Position numbers and translations under genes: made by a program. This document shows, piece by piece, positions 1 through 64,000 of a DNA stretch of 64,000 nt. Every line of letters starts with the position of its first letter. Positions within the stretch are counted from its first letter, which is position 1. This stretch comes from Trematomus loennbergii (taxonomy: Eukaryota; Chordata; Actinopteri; Perciformes; Nototheniidae), in assembly GCA_012861695.1 (NCBI GenBank), contig JAAOOA010000377.1, positions 186,001-250,000 of the forward strand, in the 5' to 3' direction. The notes under the pieces were generated by a model that was not told the DNA's origin, made no database searches, and saw only the letters and a list, made by a program, of their open reading frames with translations.

Positions 1-711
1 TATATATTATTGAATTACAAGATTAGATATACTTTATTTGATCTAAAATATTGATATGTTCAAATGCTCTTCTAAACAAAACTGAAAGTCCATGAAAGTT
101 GTCTTCCTGTTTTTGTGAATGAAGCGCCATCTCCTGGTTAAATCCTGAAATTGAAAATCAGGCAACGCCCTCTTGGAAAATAGTGGGAGGGCTTAACATT
201 CCCAGATACTGGTCTTTGGCAGGTAGCTGGCAGGTAGCTGGCAGGTAGCTGGCAGGTAGCAGGCAGGAAGCTGTATGCTGGAGTCTGAAATAAGCTGCTC
301 CATCTGTATACAAGCCGTCTCAGAGCTGTGTACTGAACTAAATAAGTTATACATATGATATATTTAGGTGTATACAATGATGTACAAGTATATGGCTATC
401 GTCAATGTGCTAAAATATTCATAATTTTAGGTCATGGAGGCCATACTCCATATTTTTCAAAAAAGTCAACCATAATTTATTCTAATGTATTTGACTGCTA
501 AATTTGCAAAGATAATCAAAATCATTTTCCAAGCTGGTTTGGATATTTCTCCTGATGTGAATTGGTAATACATCAACATATACTGTTACTGTACAGAATA
601 TACGTCTGCTTTCTGGAGGTATACATATTTTGATGTAATAAGACTTTGCTCTTTATCGAGTCTTTCTGTGAAACTTAACCTCCACTTTCTTTGAATGTGT
701 TCCTCCTCCAG
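1..711. other. VWA8 intron, AT-rich, with one dispersed repeat
   Basis: No exon is seen. Bases about 130-305 are a dispersed repeat starting GCGCCATCTCCTGGTTAAA, with a second copy at 49,600-49,760. It contains five near-perfect GGCAGGTAGCT units (about 221-265). The rest is unremarkable AT-rich intron. Confidence 0.6.
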
Positions 712-52733
<52,022 letters not shown>

Positions 52734-52754
52734 GACTGACTTCTTATCTCACAC

Positions 52755-52760
52755 AATAAA
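52755..52760 (+). terminator. Poly(A) signal candidate for VWA8
   Basis: AATAAA lies 22 bp after the VWA8 stop. A second AATAAA near 54,170 sits after 1.4 kb of mostly unremarkable sequence and could be a distal signal. Which is used cannot be told from sequence. Confidence 0.5.
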
Positions 52761-53105
52761 AAAACCTCAAAATCATATCTGCAAGCACGGAGAAACCTGT
52801 CAGACTTAAAACCACTTTCTGTATCAGATCACTTAATTTGATCTGAGCTGTATCAGAGCTGAAGACTCGCCTTTAAGCGATTTCTTTATTATCTTACAGA
52901 TGGCCTTCAGCAGAATCTAAGTGTTAGCGTGACAGAGTATATATGTTTAGCAGGGAATAGTGTGTATCGTCCGCATTATGACAAGCACTGTGTGGTAACT
53001 ACAGTGACATAATGACTGCCTGGAGCCTGGCTCAGACCCCATGTGGGGATCAAACGCTCGCCATAACCTGTTTTATTTTTGTGTTTTGGGGTTGACCCTT
53101 GCTGA

Positions 53106-53247
<142 letters not shown>

Positions 53248-53352
53248 CATCTCCGTCCTGTTTTAGGTTATGAGCAACTTTACCCAGAAGGGAAGGGAGG
53301 GTTGTGAACTTGGATCGGCCCTCATGTGCGTGCGTGCGTGCGTGCGTGCGTG

Positions 53353-55089
53353 GGAAATTCTCTGACATGTCCGTGTTGCTATGTCTCAATTTGGATTCTT
53401 CCCTACTAAACTACCTCGTAGTGTTGTCTCAAATTGCTCACATTATCATATAATATATATATGACATATTTTTATCTGGTTAAATAAAAAAATATATATA
53501 TATATACAATAGCAAAAAAGAGTGGTGCAGTAGAAACAAAATTGTGTATGCTGAATCGAAAAGTAGCATTTCATTATTATCGCAGAAATGTATATAACGT
53601 TAATGACACCTACATGTTTTGTTCAGCAGGATAATCTCCATATATTAACACCACTAGATTAAAAAGCTAATGTTAGGCTATAAAGGAACTACAGGACGGT
53701 CACATGACTTCACGTCACCCCCGTGTTTAGTTGTGTGTGTTGAGAGATAAACTTCGCACAGACCTGTGTTTTATTGTATTTCTGCTCTCTGACATCATGC
53801 TGTGCAGTCATTCATGTCAGTGGTTCCTCACAGCCTTGTGCATCCAATACTGTTTCAGATTCCCCTCCGGTTGAAATACTCTGTCACGCCTCACTATGTT
53901 GGCCTGATCAATGTGATGTGGCCTGTCTAACTATCAGCCTGCATTGATCCTCTCTGAGTTTTCACACTTTGACCCTCTGCTCTGTTTGTTGGAAGGAACT
54001 AAAGTAAAAACATGACTGTAGATATTATTCCTTCATCATGTTTGCAGTTCTTCATGATTGAGAATGTACTGTATGCATTTAAAGTGTTGATCATCTAGAT
54101 TTTGAATTATTTTAGCCTTATTTAATTGTACATTTGTATAACTTATACATAATGTAATGTATACACTTTTAATAAATCATGTTAACATTGCTCCGTTGAT
54201 TCTCCATGTGTGTGCTGTTGCCTGATTGATACTCATAATAGAAATGGGTCATTGAAGGTGCATTGATTTATATATTTAGTTTAGGCAAGTTCTTTTTATG
54301 TATTCATATTGACGTTAGTTAATAGTCTATCTGTCTGCATGTGAGGCTCACAAAGTTGCGTCATCGTTTGTTGTCATTAAGCCAACAGGAAATAGGTTGC
54401 AGTTAAGGGAATTGGGTCTGTAAAGTCCTTAAAAAGTCCTTATAAAGTCCTTAAAAAGAACTTGATTTGATGAGTAATAGGATGTGTGAACGCTAATTAC
54501 TACTGTTTAAAAACTGTGGCTCAAAAATCACTAGATTTGATCATTTTGAATTTTTCAAAGCTTCAAATTGTGCATTTTAAGCTTTTATAAATGCCAAAAT
54601 CATATCTCGCACTCGTATATAAAAAATATAAGGATGGTGTGAGAACAAATTGTTGTGTCACTGACACACCCCAGCTCGCCGCGGGGTCACGAGCGTGATG
54701 ACGAATCATCATTTTTTAAGGAAATCGTTTTATTTTTGATTATAATTACTGTGAAATGTATTATGTTTTTGTCATTATTACAACAAATACACACTTGCAA
54801 CTGATAACACTGGCAATGATTTTATATTTATGAGACTATTAAAAAAAAGATCATGCTCCAAATAAGTGGGGGTCCAACGCACACTACACCACTGTTAACG
54901 ACCTAATCATGCTCCATAATCCAAGTTATTACAAGCAATGTATATTCTATATCCTTGATAGAATGCCCTGGCCGTTGCACTGAACGAGAGCGTACGTTTG
55001 GATTGACAGTTTGATCAACCAATCATATATTGATTTGTAGCCAATGGGCGTGTTCTTTCAGAGTTTCCCTCGGTTCCAGGTTACTCTAG
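53353..55089. other. Downstream of VWA8, no gene recognised
   Basis: AT-rich sequence with a possible distal poly(A) signal near 54,170 and no repeats I can name. It could be a long VWA8 3' UTR up to about 54.2 kb. Confidence 0.45.
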
Positions 55090-55678
55090 ATAGAGCACAT
55101 GTGTCAAACTCAAGGCCCGGGGGCCAACTCAGGCCCGTGATGGATTTAATTTCGGTCCGCAGGATAATTTGTAATTACTTTTAGATCTGGCCCGCCGGTA
55201 TATTGCACGCACACCTTCACTCCATCCTGAGGGTCTCCTCAGCTCAGAGCCTGACCCCAAACATTGATGACCTTGCACCCAAGATGAGATGCCAAGTATC
55301 TGGCTTGAACTAGCATCACAGAGCAGCACACTGAGTTTCAATGGATGTTTCCTTCTGCACTTTTTCTCTCACGACAACAGGGCATGTTTGTTTTTTCTTT
55401 GAGGGAAATAGTTTTGTTGAAGCTGTTGTTGGCCTGTGGAAAAATGTAATCATAAGAAATGAGTCTGGAAAGCTGCAGATAGAGCCATAAGAAATTAATG
55501 CAACTGATTATTTAATGTTGTTTTTTATAGGCAATAATTAAGCTTTGTTAGTTCCAGGTTTAATATGTGCAATAAGTTCATTTAATAATTTGCAATAAAC
55601 ATTGAACCAGTCTGGCCCTCGACTAGTACCCATTTTTTTATTTTGGCCCACTGTGTACTGTGAGTTTGACACCCCTGC
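55090..55678. mobile_element. hAT-like element with TIR GTGTCAAACTCAAGGCC
   Basis: The right end GAGTTTGACACCCCTG is the inverse. CTCTAGA stands near both ends (55,084 and 55,679). Same family as 47,137-47,523. Confidence 0.75.
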
Positions 55679-55707
55679 TCTAGAAGGCCCGGTAGTTCAC
55701 TGGCTCG

Positions 55708-56085
55708 AGACAGAGGGTGTTTCTCAATGCCGAGGACGCTTCCTTGGTAGCACATGTACCTCCGAGTCAGGTCCTTCAGAAGTGAGGCAAGAATCCTTCC
55801 TAGCCTCGGAAAACAAAGAATGGTGGAACAGGTGTGTGCAGGTGTGCGTCATTTGCGAGGCCCCGCCTTAAATGGAGCGCGATTTCCGCCAAAGATTTGG
55901 AAATTGGTCCGCGCAAAGCATTGTGGGGATTTTAAGAACGCGGAGAATACACATGTGCAGCCTCGAAATGTCTCGCTACGAAGGACGCCGGGCTCGGTAG
56001 AATTACAAGGAGCCTGGACATTGGAACAGTCCTTCAAGTAACATGTAATGTCCTTCGGCGGCACTCGATGACGTAGCATCAATAG
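55708..56085. mobile_element. MITE of the CAGGGTGTT family
   Basis: Starts CAGAGGGTGTTTCTCAATGC and contains ACACATGTGCAGCCTCGAAA and TCGGCGGCACTCGATGACGT, matching 41,076-41,469 in reverse. The right end is lost. Confidence 0.8.
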
Positions 56086-56199
56086 TTATACATATGCTGT
56101 TTCAATCACATTAGTATGCATAAAAAGTGACAGGTGCTGTGACAGGTCACACCTACTACTACTTATGCGAATGAGCCCCTTTGATATGCTAATGGTCCC

Positions 56200-56540
56200 C
56201 TTTGTTCGAGGTGCTACCGTGTGTAGGTGTGATATCACAGATAGGTGTGATATCCTTTGATGTGAGGGGGTGAGGTGTTGTAACATGTAGGTGTGATATT
56301 CCCCTTGAAGTAGATCCTCTGTTGTCTAATCTAATTAGCCTTTGATGTCTGCCCTTTGTTGTCTAATCTAATTAGCCTTTGATGTCTGCCCTTTGTTGTC
56401 TAATCTAATTACCCTTTGATGTCTGTGCTTTGATGTAAGGGGGGTGAGGTGTTGTAACATGTAGGTGTGATATCACACTGACGTGTTATAAGCCTTTGAT
56501 GTCATTCTAATTAGCCCTATGATGTATGTCCTTTGATCAG
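56200..56540. repeat. Short tandem repeats of about 37-39 bp
   Basis: TTGTCTAATCTAATTAGCCT with TTGATGTCTGCCCTTTG occurs three times at 56,320-56,425. GTAACATGTAGGTGTGATAT recurs around it. Another copy is near 60,900. Confidence 0.85.
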
Positions 56541-56770
56541 TGTTTGTAACTAGTGTTAAGGTAGTCTCTTTGAAGTTGTGTGAGACTGTCTCGCACCCCG
56601 TCCTCCTCCCACCCCGTCCCCCTCACCTCTTCTGTCACCCCCCTTCCTTTTGCTGTGATGTCAGAAGATAGAGGTGGGGTGGAGTTAGGTAAACAAAGAA
56701 ATCCGTGCAAACTAGATAAAAAGCCAGTCATTTCCACTCACCAAGTCACCTAAACTTTCAAAAAAGAAAA

Positions 56771-57230
56771 ATGGCAAAGAGACACATTGATATGGGTTTA
56801 ATCAGCGAGACGCCTGTGACAACTTACCGCCATCCGTCGGGAGGGCCAGTCAAGAAACGGATGCAGTATCTGTGCCGTGTTCAAACCCCTCCGTCTGAGG
56901 CTCTCATGAAAAATGGAGGCTGGAAATGGAGATGTTTGGGGTTATGTGTTCAACTGTATGGCGAATGAACTACATTTCTACAATCTGAAGAATGGAGAAA
57001 CGTATGGACCCCGCAGTGTTAAAGCGACGTTGACCTCAACAGATTGGGCTGTGTTAACTCTGGTGTCTTCCAGAGATCTCCGTGCAACCGTTGTATCAGA
57101 AAAAGCAGTGCATCAAGAAACCATCATGGATGCATTGTGGAGTCGTTCAGGCATCGTACGTGCAATGTCCATGAAACCTGCATCAAAAAGCAAAGAAACG
57201 CAAACTGTGGTCTGGATGTGTGAGACTGTC
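56771..57230 (+). pseudogene. Unrecognised open frame with one frame break
   Basis: The first part begins MAKRHIDMGLISETPVTTYR and reads to GGWKWR near 56,930. The second frame continues GDVWGYVFNCMANELHFYNL and KATLTSTDWAVLTLVSSRDL up to TVVWMCETVS. About 155 residues in total. It lies between two direct repeats (see findings) and 2.5 kb before a Maverick-type integrase relic. It may be a gene of a large virus-like transposon. I do not recognise the family, so no function is given. Confidence 0.5.
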
Positions 57231-57308
57231 TCCCATCACCCCATCCCCTCCCTCCCACCCCTCCCCTCCCCCAGCCTGTCACTTCCTGATTTTGCTATCA
57301 GCCATTAA

Positions 57309-58770
57309 TTTTCACTCACTAAGTCACCTAAAACTTTTATTGTCCTCTCTAAATTAGATTAGTTTTAATATGATTTGTGTTAACTAAGGATGTTCTCTTT
57401 AGTTGTATGGCTTGCGAACTAATGTTTAATTACTTTATTAACTACAACAAAGTCTCTTTGAGAGGAAAATAATCATTTAAAGATCTTAATGACCCCATGG
57501 TATTGTCTTTTTTATTGTTTAATTACTTTATTAACTATAAGGAAGATTTACTGGTGTGCTTCCCTAGATGATGTAAATAGTCTAAGTGTCATGGTAGGGG
57601 GACATTACGGAACTCAGGAGTCCGCCCTTTTGAGGTTGTTAACATTAATGCTTTTTGCTTTTGTTTTTGTTACTAAGATACTTTTTAGATACACTTTTGA
57701 AGTGAGCAACACTTTACAACTGGTAGAAAGTTAAGTACTTTGTATGGAATTGGGTTTTCTTTAGAGCTGTTTTCAGTGAGACAATGCAGTTTTTTAATAA
57801 TTTTAAGTTTCAATTTTCAAGGCTTTATGGCATATGCCCATTAGCTACAGTGTAGATATGTCAATGAAAAATAGGTCACAGGCTCCTCCAACAGTGCAAC
57901 AAATATAAACAGATAAAATACTGCAATAGAATGTTTTGATATGACAGATTTGTGCGTAATTCTCTCACAAAGGAACTGTAAGATACACGTTTATGTATGG
58001 AAAACTTTATAACTTGGTAAAATATTCATTCATTTGTAATGAATTGAGTTTCTTAAAGAATCAAACTCTAAATGGAGAGTTTGTGATTTTAACACTGTTT
58101 CGATGAAACAATGCAGTTTTTGATAACTTGACTTGACGAACAATACTTTTGTTAAATATATGTTTTTAGATGCTTTACTTTGATTTCTTTCATGTTATTT
58201 TAACATAACATTACTTTTTTCATATTGTTCAACATACTGTGATATTTTGTTTTTCTCTCCTTTTTCCATTATATTTTTGAATATACAGTGATTTTCATCA
58301 AAATACAACATGCAACTAATACATTCAATATTACGACTTTTTGCGATATTTTCAACAAAATATCTTGTACCTTTTTTTTTTTTCGTAGGGCTTCAGGATA
58401 TTTGGCATGTCATGCATAAAACCGGTGTCATCTTCCTGAAACTGACGTGCTGTCCGTTTTACAAACAAGTTATTTTTCTGCTTCTTCACCCTCTGAATTT
58501 TCCTCCCCCGTACCTCTTCCTTCAGCCATCACAACAACAATCAAGTCAGATCTGTCAAATTAAACACCTCTTCCCAAAGCGTGACTTCCCTATTGAGGGA
58601 GTGGGGCAGTAGGGCCTAACCCGATTGGCCAAATATACTAACATGCAGAACGTATGGTATGTTTGAAAAAGACTAACCATCTATCCAGTTCAAGCTATCT
58701 TTAAGATGTGACATCGCGCTCTGACTTTTTCCCGTAAAACCGTGTCAAACTTATTACTTATTCTTAAATT
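57309..58770. other. AT-rich repeat block, first copy
   Basis: Contains a LINE-tail-like piece at 57,820-57,890 (relative at 26,996) and the first copy of the AAACTCTAAATGGAGAGTTT block (about 57,990-58,140). No gene. Confidence 0.55.
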
Positions 58771-58778
58771 TGACCTCT

Positions 58779-58920
58779 TGCAACATCTGAAACATCTGCA
58801 ACATCTGAAACATCTGCAACACATGCAACATCTGAAACACATGCAACACACACACACACACAACACACGCAACATCTGAAACACATGCAACATCTGAAAC
58901 ACATGCAACATCTGAAACAT
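58779..58920. repeat. 18-bp minisatellite, array 1
   Basis: The unit ACATGCAACATCTGAAAC and 12-bp variants (ATCTGAAACATC), interrupted by a short (CA)n. The flank after it, starting CTTCTCTTACTTTTGGATAC, is the same as after array 3. Confidence 0.93.
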
Positions 58921-59339
58921 CTTCTCTTACTTTTGGATACAGTTTTATGTTTGTCAACTTTACAACTGATAGAAAGTTAAGTACTTTTTCTGAACAGATT
59001 TTCTTTAAAACTGTGACTCTTAAGGGCATTTTAGTAAGACAATCCAGTTTTCTGGAAATAACTTAATTGATTTCTGTTTTTCTCCTACAAATACTTATAG
59101 TTACACTTTAATGGATGCAAAACTTTATAACTTGGTAAAATATTCCCTAATTTGTAATGAATTGAGTTTCTTAAAGAATCAAACTCTAAATGGAGAGTTT
59201 GTGATTTAACACTGTTTCGATGAAACAATGCAGTTTTGATAACTTGACTTGACTAACATTACTTTTTAAGTACACATTACTGTGCATCTAGGATAAGTAA
59301 TAAGGGAGTTATTGTGAGTTTAAGTGCCATTTTAGGTTC

Positions 59340-59555
59340 AATGTTTTCGCTCGTGGCTAATTCAGAGGCTGAGTGCTAGCATTGTGGGGTTTTTTAGGAG
59401 AAAAAAATTAAAAAGATCAGTTAGCTGAGTTTCTTCCCGTTACATGGATATAAAACATTCATAGTTTTTTAAATATTACGATTCCTTAGACGTTGTTTCC
59501 TGCAAATGACGCGTTCATCCACTCGGTACCGGGGGGGCCGTGCGTAACAGGTTAA
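59340..59555. mobile_element. Fragment of the TTAA-type transposon, reversed
   Basis: GTTACATGGATATAAAACAT and CGTGCGTAACAGGTTAAG match the left part of 32,194-33,355 in reverse. The interior and the other end are missing. Confidence 0.75.
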
Positions 59556-59596
59556 GACTGTGACTCTTAAAGGCACTCTGGGATTTTAGTAAGACA

Positions 59597-59746
59597 CATG
59601 CAACATCTGAAACATCTGCAACACATGCAACATCTGAAACACATGCAACATCTGAAACACAGGCAACACAGGCAATACATGCAACATCTGAAACACATGC
59701 AACATCTGAAACATGCAACATCTGAAACATATGCAACATCTGAAAC
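59597..59746. repeat. 18-bp minisatellite, array 2
   Basis: ACATGCAACATCTGAAAC units with ACAGGCAAC variants, ending exactly where the integrase-like frame begins. Confidence 0.93.
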
Positions 59747-60052
59747 TGTTTTTCTAGCCTTATTGAAGAAACGAGGTATTGCACATTATGCAACAGCCAG
59801 TGACATGAAGGCGTGTGTGGTAGAGAGATTTAACCGTACGCTGAAAACTAAAATGAGGAGGTATTTTACAGCTAAAAAACACTCATAGATACATAGACGT
59901 CTTGCCTGAACTAATTGAAAGTTACAATAATAGTTATCACCGAAGTATTAAAATGACACCACTGCAGGTGACAAAGGAAAATGCGGCTCAAGTGTTTCGT
60001 AACCTGTATACCCCATCTAGCCATTGTAAAAAAGCTGCTAGGAAAATGAACT
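59747..60052 (+). pseudogene. Maverick/Polinton-type integrase, C-terminal remnant
   Basis: DDE integrases of Maverick/Polinton elements insert the element DNA. The frame reads LALLKKRGIAHYATASDMKA then VVERFNRTLKTKMRRYFTA; the E of ERFNRTLK fits the third catalytic residue (E-x2-N-x3-K). After a one-base break it continues IDVLPELIESYNNSYHRSIK and MTPLQVTKENAAQVF. The first two thirds, including both Asp residues, are absent. It is dead. Minisatellite arrays border both sides. Confidence 0.75.
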
Positions 60053-60183
60053 GCAGCATCTGAAACACATGCAACATCTGCAACACATGCAACATCTGTA
60101 ACACATGCAACATCTGAAACACATGCAACATCTGAAACACCTGAAACACATGCAACATCTGAAACACATGCAACATCTGAAAC
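60053..60183. repeat. 18-bp minisatellite, array 3
   Basis: The same unit as arrays 1 and 2, starting directly after the integrase fragment. Confidence 0.93.
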
Positions 60184-60770
60184 ATCTTCTCTTACTTTTG
60201 GATACAGTTTTATGTTTGTCAACTTTACAACTGATAGAAAGTTAAGTACTTTTTCTGAACAGATTTCTTTAAAACTGTGACTCTTAAGGGCATTTTAGTA
60301 AGACAATCCAGTTTTCTGGAAATAACTTAATTGATTTCTGTTTTTCTCCTACAAAGATACTTATAGTTACACTTTAATGGATGCAAAACTTTATAACTTG
60401 GTAAAATATTCCCTAATTTGTAATGAATTGAGTTTCTTAAAGAATCAAACTCTAAATGGAGAGTTTGTGATTTAACACTGTTTCGATGAAACAATGCAGT
60501 TTTGATAACTTGACTTGACTAACATTACTTTTTAAATATATGTTTTTAGATGCTTTACTACTGTGACTCTTAAGGGCATTTTAGTAAGACAATCCAGTTT
60601 TCTGGAAATAACTTAAATAATTTTTGTTTTTTCTCCTACAAAGATACTTTTAGTTACACTTTAATGGATGCAAAACTTTATAACTTGGTCAAATATTCCC
60701 TAATTTGTAATGAATTGAGTTTCTTAAAGAATCAGACTCTAAATGGAGAGTTTGTGATTTAACACTTTTT

Positions 60771-61840
60771 TACTGACACTAGGCAGATTTAGCTTTTTAG
60801 GTCAGAGGGGTGAATACAGGTATACTTGGTCATAGTATTTGGGGTGAGGGGAGGTGTTATCACGTGCAGGTGTGATATTCCCCCCTGTAGTCGATCCTTT
60901 GTTGTCTAATCTAACTAGCCTTTTGATGTAACACATTTTATTTTCTTAAAGACTGTGACTCTAAAAGGCAAGTTTTGTGATTTTAACACTTATTTACTGA
61001 CACTAGGCAGATTTTGGCTTTTTTCTCTTGCCAAGATACTTTTAGACACACTTTGAGGTATGCAAAACCTTAAAAGTAGAAAATGAAGTACATTGTCTGA
61101 TTAGATTTTTTCTTAAAGACTGTTTCTCTAAAAGGCAAGTTTGTGATTTTAACACTTATTTACTGACACAAGGCCGATTTTGACTTTTTTCTCTTTTCTT
61201 GTGTTACCAAGATACTTTTAGATACACTTTGATGTATGCAACACTTAACAAAAGGGTATAATATGAAGTACTTTGTAAGGAATGGGGGTTTCTTTAATAC
61301 CCCGTTTTTTTAAACAATGTAGGTTTTCTCTGATATTTTAGTTATTTTCAGCTACCAAGATACTTTTTTTTATACACTTTTATGTAGGAACATTTGACAA
61401 CTGGTAGAATGTCAATTATTTTGTAACAAATGTATTTTCTTAAAGACTGTGACTCTAAAAGGGAAGTTGGTGATTTTAACACTTTATTTTCTCTCCCGTT
61501 GTCTTTCACTTAATTTCTTTGGATACAGTTTTATGTATGACAACTTTACAACTGGTAGAAAGTTAAGTACTTTTTCTGAACAGATTTTCTTTAAGACTGT
61601 GACTCTTAAAGGCACTCTGGGATTTTAGTAAGACAATCCAGTTTTATGGAAATAACTTAAATTATTTTTGTTTTTTCTCCTACAAAGATACTTATAGTTA
61701 CACTTTAATGGATGCAAAACTTTATAACTTGGTAAAAATATTCATTCATTTGTAATGAATTGAGTTTCTTTTTTGTTTTTGTTTTTCAACATACTATTGT
61801 ACACAATGACTTTTCCATATATATATTTTTTCTGACAAAC
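60771..61840. other. AT-rich diverged repeat block
   Basis: Repeated phrases such as GATACTTTTAGATACACTTT and TAACACTTATTTACTGACAC at about 200-bp intervals (60,760, 60,990, 61,150), more diverged than the blocks before. No gene. Confidence 0.6.
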
Positions 61841-61844
61841 TACA

Positions 61845-62420
61845 GATGGAGCATCTTATTTCAGACAGTTTGAAACGCGAGGGTCGTGATTGGCTCGTGC
61901 ACGGTCCGTGATCGGCCCGTGATCGGTTCGTGATGAAGAGCCGGCCCCCAGTCTGACTTGATACCGCCCCCGTGATAAATACATTAATTATTGTGAAGCC
62001 AGCTGCAATGGATCATTGATCCACCAGGGGGTGCAGTGGACACTGGAGCTCATGTGAAATCAACTTCGATACAGTAAGCTGGATGTACAGTATGTCTGGT
62101 ACTAATGTATAGCGGATCTTTGTTAAGATCCATATGTCACGGATAGGATCATAGTCTGTGCTAAATAAGACATGTAATCATTTACAAAACATCACCATGT
62201 TGTTATTTAACAAAATAATGTTGTTTAGTCGAAAAAAACGAACGAGAGGAAATGCAGCCGGCTCTCCCGATTTTTAATCCTAATTTAATCATCATCTTCA
62301 CCACGATCATTTATGTTTATGTTCGCCGAATTGACATGAAATCACTGACAAATATGAATATTCTGTATTCAACTTCATTAAAACGATCAGGACCCTGGGT
62401 GTTATTTTTCCCCACAATGA
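61845..62420. repeat. Dispersed repeat, copy B
   Basis: Partner of 45,240-45,800 (ATGGATCATTGATCCACCAG). It is followed by a fragment of the 4,542 MITE family (about 62,420-62,520). Confidence 0.85.
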
Positions 62421-62849
62421 GAAATAGTCAGAAAAGCAGAAAAAGAACACTCAAACCGAGAGATGAGTTATTATTACAACGTGACTTCACTATTATTTAA
62501 CAACTGTTTTTATTGGGTTCTTTTATTTGGGGTTAAGTATAGGTGAATTGCACTAATGTGGGAAAGATCGTGATGTCTCCTCCGATCTGCTTTATGATCT
62601 TCGTTCTCCCGCTGTGTAGATTGGGGGACCGCCGTCCTCTGTCTTCAATGTTCGACATCGCGTGAAACAGAGGATTTCGACATTCTGTATTCCTTGCTTA
62701 CTTCCTTAAACCTTTTCTCCTCCTTATCTCTTTCATGACTTTTTATTTAATGCTTTATAACAGCTGTAATAGTTCGTTTAGAAATCCTAGAAACACTTTT
62801 ACGGCAGCTCTCATTTACGGTAACTCCTTCTGACGTCATAGCTACCCAC

Positions 62850-63960
62850 GTATAATATATAAACAAAGTCTTGGCTTTCAGAATATGAAACTTTTATTTC
62901 CAAAATCACACGATAAATACATTTGTGAAGCTTGTAAAGGGAAGATGACAGGCACCTCTCACTCGCAATCTGCTCCTCCGCAGCGCCGCCCACCTCCCTC
63001 CGGCTGAAATTATGAATGTACAGTAAGGCATAGTAATCATAGATAACACGGCAGGGTCCGTTACAGTTTGTTTTCATCTGATTTCAAATAAACAAAGTCT
63101 TGGCTTTCAGAATATTAAACTTGTTTCGGCAAATTTAGATGATAAATACAACTATGAAGCTTGTAACGGCATAATTACTTAAGCGGAGAACGGAGTAATT
63201 TAACGTTACAGCAGGCATAACAACAGCCGGTGTTTATTTTATTATTATATATAGTTGTTATTCATTTGTTTTAAAGCTCAATAAGGAAGATTTAAACTTT
63301 CACACACGTTGACCGGCGAAAAACTCTGCCCGGTTCCCTCGGCCCCCACCACGTTGAATAAACAGAAGGCTGCTTTTGTGGAGGAAGTTACAGCGCTACG
63401 TACAGGCTCGGCATATGTACTGCAGCTTTTTCCAGCGGTATCCATAAATCTCTTAATTTTGACCTCAAAGTGCACCAGATTGATGCATTTAACTTCAATA
63501 TAAAGAAAAACATCTTCTGTTGTAACAACAATAACATTATAAATAGTAACATAGCTGAACATGGTATTGCACATTTAGCTTTCAGTGTTACTGACCTGAG
63601 ATGTTTTTATTACATGAATTAAGGTGACTGAGGCTTTTTAACATAGACTTTTCAGTGTCCCACATACCCACATACCGTTCACCATCCCCCACCCCCCTAC
63701 TGTATGTTGATTTTTGACTTTGTTTGCCTACATGTAAATGGGTGGCTCCTCCGTGCAGAGAGTTTGCAGCGGTGTGTGTCAGCAACGTGCAGTCAGGGGA
63801 GGCACGGATTGGCCGTCGGGAGAGTCGGGACTTATCCCTGGCCAGCTGTGAGTTCTGGAAAATCACAGAACGGCCGGACGCCAACGGCCCGGTTCGCTTA
63901 CAGCCGACAGCACCCCCCCCGCACCTTCTAACAGAGCCCCCCCACATATCAAATCCCAAT
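62850..63960. repeat. Long dispersed repeat, inverted partner of 48,215-49,200
   Basis: The same landmarks in reverse (ACGGCATAATTACTTAAGCG, ACCGGCGAAAAACTCTGCCC). It includes a piece at 63,375-63,425 related to the 38,815/43,461 fragment, and runs to the edge of the window. Confidence 0.85.
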
Positions 63961-64000
63961 TTAACCCCTGGCCTCTGGAGCAGAAATGAAAGAGTTTTAA

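Larger units (their letters stand above)
59011..60770. repeat. Repeated 250-bp blocks (tandem segmental copies)
   Basis: The block TAAGACAATCCAGTTTTCTG ... AACTCTAAATGGAGAGTTTG occurs at 59,030-59,270, 60,295-60,540 and 60,585-60,765. Looser copies lie at 57,990-58,140 and 61,620-61,770. Confidence 0.9.

Overview
The window is eukaryotic, and almost certainly teleost fish, genomic DNA. The reasons are: one intron-rich gene for the conserved animal protein VWA8 spread over more than 50 kb; GIMAP/AIG1-type GTPase genes in a fish-like multidomain arrangement; a Tx1-clade LINE; hAT, Harbinger-like and TTAA-type DNA transposons; a tRNA-derived SINE with a typical fish tail; and very many long (CA)n arrays. 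There are no operons, CRISPR arrays or prokaryotic signals.

Backbone: fifteen plus-strand exons between 712 and 52,733 encode roughly the last 600 residues of VWA8, including the C-terminal VWA domain with its DVSGSM metal-binding motif and the stop codon. Splice sites and phases fit from 4,301 to the end. At least seven exonic positions lack a single base needed to keep frame, often in short G or C runs. The GIMAP and LINE reading frames break in the same way, so residual assembly indels are more likely than a dead gene.

Layout. 0.7-7.3 kb: VWA8 exons 1-6, with a 37-bp minisatellite and several MITEs. 7.3-27.3 kb: a 20-kb VWA8 intron holding two minus-strand GIMAP-like copies nested inside the gene. 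Copy 1 (9.8-19.7 kb) has a hAT element in its first intron, and that hAT has been invaded at a (TC)n tract by a Tx1-type LINE. Copy 2 (21.4-22.7 kb) is broken and serves as the empty-site reference for the hAT. 23.3-25.5 kb: one hAT nested in another, each with a perfect 8-bp target duplication. 27.3-31.3 kb: VWA8 exons 7-10 and a hAT carrying about 29 copies of a 37-bp unit. 31.5-42.4 kb: VWA8 exons 11-12 among nested transposons, including a 5.1-kb element with 1.3-kb inverted arms and a 5-bp target duplication (33,675-38,749). 43.8-52.8 kb: last VWA8 exons, separated by an 8-kb intron of old repeats. 52.8-64 kb: downstream DNA made of repeats, with an integrase relic of Maverick/Polinton type, an unrecognised 0.5-kb broken frame, 18-bp minisatellites and repeated 250-bp blocks.

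How the parts relate: the only well-supported cellular genes are VWA8 (a mitochondrial AAA+/VWA ATPase) and the antisense, intron-nested GIMAP-like GTPases (an immune-associated family). Everything else is layered mobile DNA. In several places the window holds its own empty-site control (hAT/GIMAP, SINE/MITE, MITE/tandem repeat), so the order of insertion can be read directly.
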